Positions 61,196-64,000 of a stretch of 64,000 nucleotides of DNA are shown here, piece by piece (within the stretch, counting starts at the first letter, position 1; the number at the start of each line of letters is the position of its first letter). A program made the translations under genes and the position numbers. The stretch comes from Mercurialis annua (taxonomy: Eukaryota > Streptophyta > Magnoliopsida > Malpighiales > Euphorbiaceae): the NCBI RefSeq assembly GCF_937616625.2, contig NC_065572.1, positions 57,213,653-57,277,652 of the forward strand. Reading direction: 5' to 3'. The notes under the pieces are model-generated. The model was given only the letters and a program-made list of their open reading frames with translations, made no database searches and was not told the DNA's origin.

Positions 61196-61400
61196 GGGTA
61201 TTTTTGTAAATATATTTGTAAAAAGAATACCAACGGAAATTATGAATAAATGGATGAAAAATGTTTAAATAAGCTTGAAAATCAAGTATTTTAAAAATAA
61301 TCTCTAGTTTTTATTGGTTTTTCAAATTGAAAAAATATTTTATTATTCCATAAAGTATTAAAATATTAAATTTTAGCTATTAATTGTAAGAATTTATTTT
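60350..61400 (-). repeat. Dispersed repeat, copy 2 (partner at 23840-25000)
   Basis: Read on the reverse strand it follows copy 1: TTCATAATTTCCGTTGGTATTC, CATCGCCGCGATTCTTCTATT and the GTGTATTT words, with the CT run between. Where copy 1 carries the Mutator MITE, this copy has an uninterrupted TA tract. Confidence 0.7.
61121..61192. repeat. (TA)n microsatellite, 72 bp
   Basis: Uninterrupted TA units at the place in the repeat where copy 1 has the MITE target TACTATATA. Confidence 0.95.
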
Positions 61401-61590
61401 AAAAATATAATTAAATGCAGAGATTTACTACTAGTTTAAAATAAATGGAAAGAATACAATGACTCATGCAACAATCAACGAAAATAAAAACATACACAAT
61501 AAAACCTCAAAAGCAAACTCCAAACCAGACAAACAGACTACAACAGACAGAAGGAATCATTTTCTTGTTCCATGATTGACATAATTTCCT

Positions 61591-62355
61591 TCAGAATTTT
61601 GACTGCAGATACGTAACAACATTCTTGTCCAATTGAAAAGCCTTAACCAGAACATCACTTGGAATCTCAGGATTAGATCCAAACACAGCATTAGCAACTG
61701 TAATAACACCAGGGTTTTGGCTATTTAGAGCAGCAACAGCAACTGCATTACTACTTCCCACATTTCTTTGAAAATGGATGAGACCAACAGGAAACACAAA
61801 AACATCTCCTTCGTACAGAATCTTAGTAACGAGCCGATTTTCCGGGTTAGATGTGACGAATCCAACCTCGAGACTGCCTTCAACAACGGTCAGGATCTCG
61901 GAGGAGCGAGGGTGCGTGTGGGGTGGGTTGATACCCGATGGTGCGTAGTCGATACGAGCTAGGGAGATGCCGAGAGTGTTGAGACCCGGTATTTGAGCTA
62001 CATTGACTGGTGTTACCTTTGAACCAGCTAGGTTTGATGTGTTTCCTGCTAAGTGAAGTCCACTGAAGTAGAAATCATTGGCTTCGACCATCTTGGAATC
62101 CTTGCAAGGAACCCCATTTACTGTAACTGTCATCAAACAGATGAAATGCAATTAGAAAATCATTAATTGAACCATATATACTGAGTCAGTCGTACGTGTT
62201 GAGTTATCATATTTTTGTGCATGTATATTAATATTACCTTGGCTATTTGCATCTGCCACGCAGAAATCTTGAAGTGAGGCTGGATCAGATGCAAGTGCAT
62301 AACAAAAGAATGAGAAGATCACAAATCCTAGTAAGGAAATAATTGGAGAAGCCAT
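61591..62355 (-). CDS. Germin-like protein 2 (cupin), 217 aa, two exons
   Basis: Exons are 62355-62238 (118 nt) and 62126-61591 (536 nt), exactly the lengths of germin-like gene 1, with a 111-nt intron (CCAAG|GTAATA ... TGACAG|TTACAG). The 217-residue product has a signal peptide (about 1-22), the Cys pair (DFCVAD and PCKDSK), cupin box 1 [10 protein letters not shown] and cupin box 2 [16 protein letters not shown], so all metal ligands are kept. By eye it is roughly three-quarters identical to gene 1. It should be a secreted apoplastic cupin. Activity (oxalate oxidase, superoxide dismutase or none) is not determinable. Confidence 0.95.
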
Positions 62356-62429
62356 TTCAAAATCCTATAATATGATTAAGTGCTTGAGAAGTAGTTTTGT
62401 ATTTTGGAGAAACTGCACTCACCTTCATC

Positions 62430-62437
62430 TATTTATA
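62430..62437 (-). promoter_or_regulatory. TATA box of germin-like gene 2
   Basis: TATAAATA on the reverse strand, about 75-80 bp before the ATG at 62355, the same spacing as in gene 1. Confidence 0.65.
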
Positions 62438-62439
62438 TA

Positions 62440-64000
62440 CATATAAATTAAGTGGTCATACGGATGGACCATTGATATATCTATTGAAATAGTCATCACC
62501 TTTTTGTATAAAACTCATGCAGTATATTAATGCAGAAACAGTCACATTTATCCATATGTTCTGCCGGCAAAATAAGAGAGAATATTTTACAAATCGCAAC
62601 GTTCTTGATAGTCGGCCAAAATAGCCTTGATTTTTAAATGTATTGTCATTATCACAATGTTATTAAATTGGATAATGTATTTCATTTTAATTATGAGTTA
62701 GATTAGATGCTGGTTCTGCAAGATCAACTTAGGAAAGTGGATAATGGTTCGAAACTAGAGTGCTGAATGAGCGTCCGTTAGTTATTAATTTGATATTATC
62801 AGTTTTAAGGATTAATTATAAAAAATCATAAATTTTAACATATTTTGTGATTATAACATAAATTTTAAATTTTTTAAAGTCAGTCATAAACTTTTATTTT
62901 TTTGGTAATTTTTTTTTGATGAACCGAAATATATTAAAAACCACCAACAACGGCAAAAACCTTCTACTCAAAGTTTTGCCACAAGAAGTGACACATATTA
63001 GATGGCACACATATATATTTTCAATTGATGTGGTTGCTGAAACGATGTATATTTTGATGTCGCCATCAATAATTTTTCAATGCAAAATTAATACGTAAGT
63101 GTTATGATTTGTTAAAATATAAAAATTAATAATTGATTTTATAATTATAAAAAAAATAACTGATTTCATACAATATTAAAGTTCATACTTCATAATTATA
63201 AAATTCGTGATTTAGTTTACTGCATCTAACCCTATTTTTATTTATTTTCATTATACCACTAATTAGACCACATTATTCAAATCTAAAAGTTTGAAGTCGA
63301 AGTATGTTCCTCCCTCTTATAATAACCAATTAAAATGAAGGTAAAAATGTATAGTTTGTTTGCTAAATATGCCATTATTTAATTATCAAAAAAAATATGC
63401 CATTATTTAAAAAAATTGTTAATTTAGTTTATCATCTTTTTGAGTGATGCCAAACACATTCATATTTAGTTTATAGTTGACGTGGCGCAATAGTATATAT
63501 GTCAAGTAGGATAAATTTTGTAAATGTGGACGTAAAATAATACGTTATGTCAGCTCGAAATAAGTTATTGGTATATTTGACAAAGTGAACAAAATGATGG
63601 ATTAAACTGGTAAAATATTAAAATCATTGTATATTTAACAAAGGAGATGTAATTATGAATAGATGAATACTTTTTACCTAAAAAGAATTTGATAGTGTCT
63701 AAGCCAGTTTTGGATGCAATATATCACTAATTAACACTTATGTCAATAGTACAGTAGAAATCTTTATCCACACCCGACAACTTTCGTATCCAAGGACCAG
63801 ATCAACTTATAATGAATTTTTTATTCAAAATGATAGTTCTAGTAGACCAGATCAACTCATCATAAGAATTTTTAAATGATAATGATTGTTGGAGTACGAT
63901 AAAATAATCATATTTTTCAGTTGGATTTACTGGGAGAACCTAAATCCATTAATTCTTAAGTATATGATCTATATAGCTGTCACTCAAATGAATATTCAGA
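62440..64000. other. Upstream region of germin-like gene 2
   Basis: No gene is seen. About 63410-63625 has weakly inverted ends (TTTAGTTTATCATCTTTTTGAG against the complement of the GATGGATTAAACTGG end) and may be an old MITE. A poly-T next to GATGAACCG at about 62908 could be the tail of a reversed LINE. Confidence 0.4.

Noticed and set aside
62905..63000. Possible LINE 3' end (poly-T next to a CGGTTCATC-like tail, reversed)
   Set aside because: No RT sequence, no target duplication and no second copy in the window.

Overview
The window looks like nuclear DNA from a eudicot plant. It is AT-rich, its genes have short GT-AG introns, and it carries a plant-type beta-tubulin gene, two germin-like protein genes and many plant transposons (Ty3/gypsy Tat- and Tekay-like LTR elements, a Copia-like LTR, Mutator-, hAT- and Stowaway-type MITEs). 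I cannot name the species.

Layout. 1-5935: 3' part of a Tat/Ogre-lineage LTR retrotransposon (RNase H and integrase, a long spacer with antisense exon-like segments, and the 3' LTR). 6460-8067 (-): intact single-exon gene for a basic/acidic membrane-anchored plant protein. 8155-20060: gene-poor DNA with a Mutator MITE, a hAT-like MITE beside a 3.2-kb Mutator-like element with ~195-bp tandem repeats, a reversed Tekay-like solo LTR and a Pack-MULE-like element. 20141-23032 (+): intact three-exon beta-tubulin gene. 23356-25290: Stowaway MITE, a repeat holding a second Mutator MITE, and a fold-back repeat. 26891-27835 (+): germin-like gene 1. 28850-36794: a complete, very young Tat-lineage element (593-bp LTRs with 2 differences, TSD ATTAT). 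It has an intact pol but almost no gag, and an intact antisense gene in its 3' spacer. 37913-56055: a nest of decayed related Tat elements, invaded by a Copia-like LTR, a 1.56-kb solo LTR and a Tekay-like element. 56465-58610: Ogre-like LTR relic. 58990-59640 (-): decayed SAG12-like cysteine protease pseudogene. 60350-61400 (-): second copy of the 24-kb repeat. 62355-61591 (-): germin-like gene 2, with the same exon lengths as gene 1.

How it fits together. Only four conventional host genes look intact: the 535-aa protein, beta-tubulin and the two germin-like proteins. The two germin-like genes are paralogues in opposite orientation, kept apart by about 34 kb that is mostly nested retrotransposon. 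The most interesting content is in the Tat elements. At least two of three carry a reverse-strand gene between pol and the 3' LTR with a motif like the 'putative gypsy type transposon' (Transposase_28) family. In the young element this gene has a consistent three-exon model of 543 residues, with a bipartite nuclear-localisation-like motif and a coiled coil. The same copy lacks gag, so it probably moved using Gag supplied by another element.
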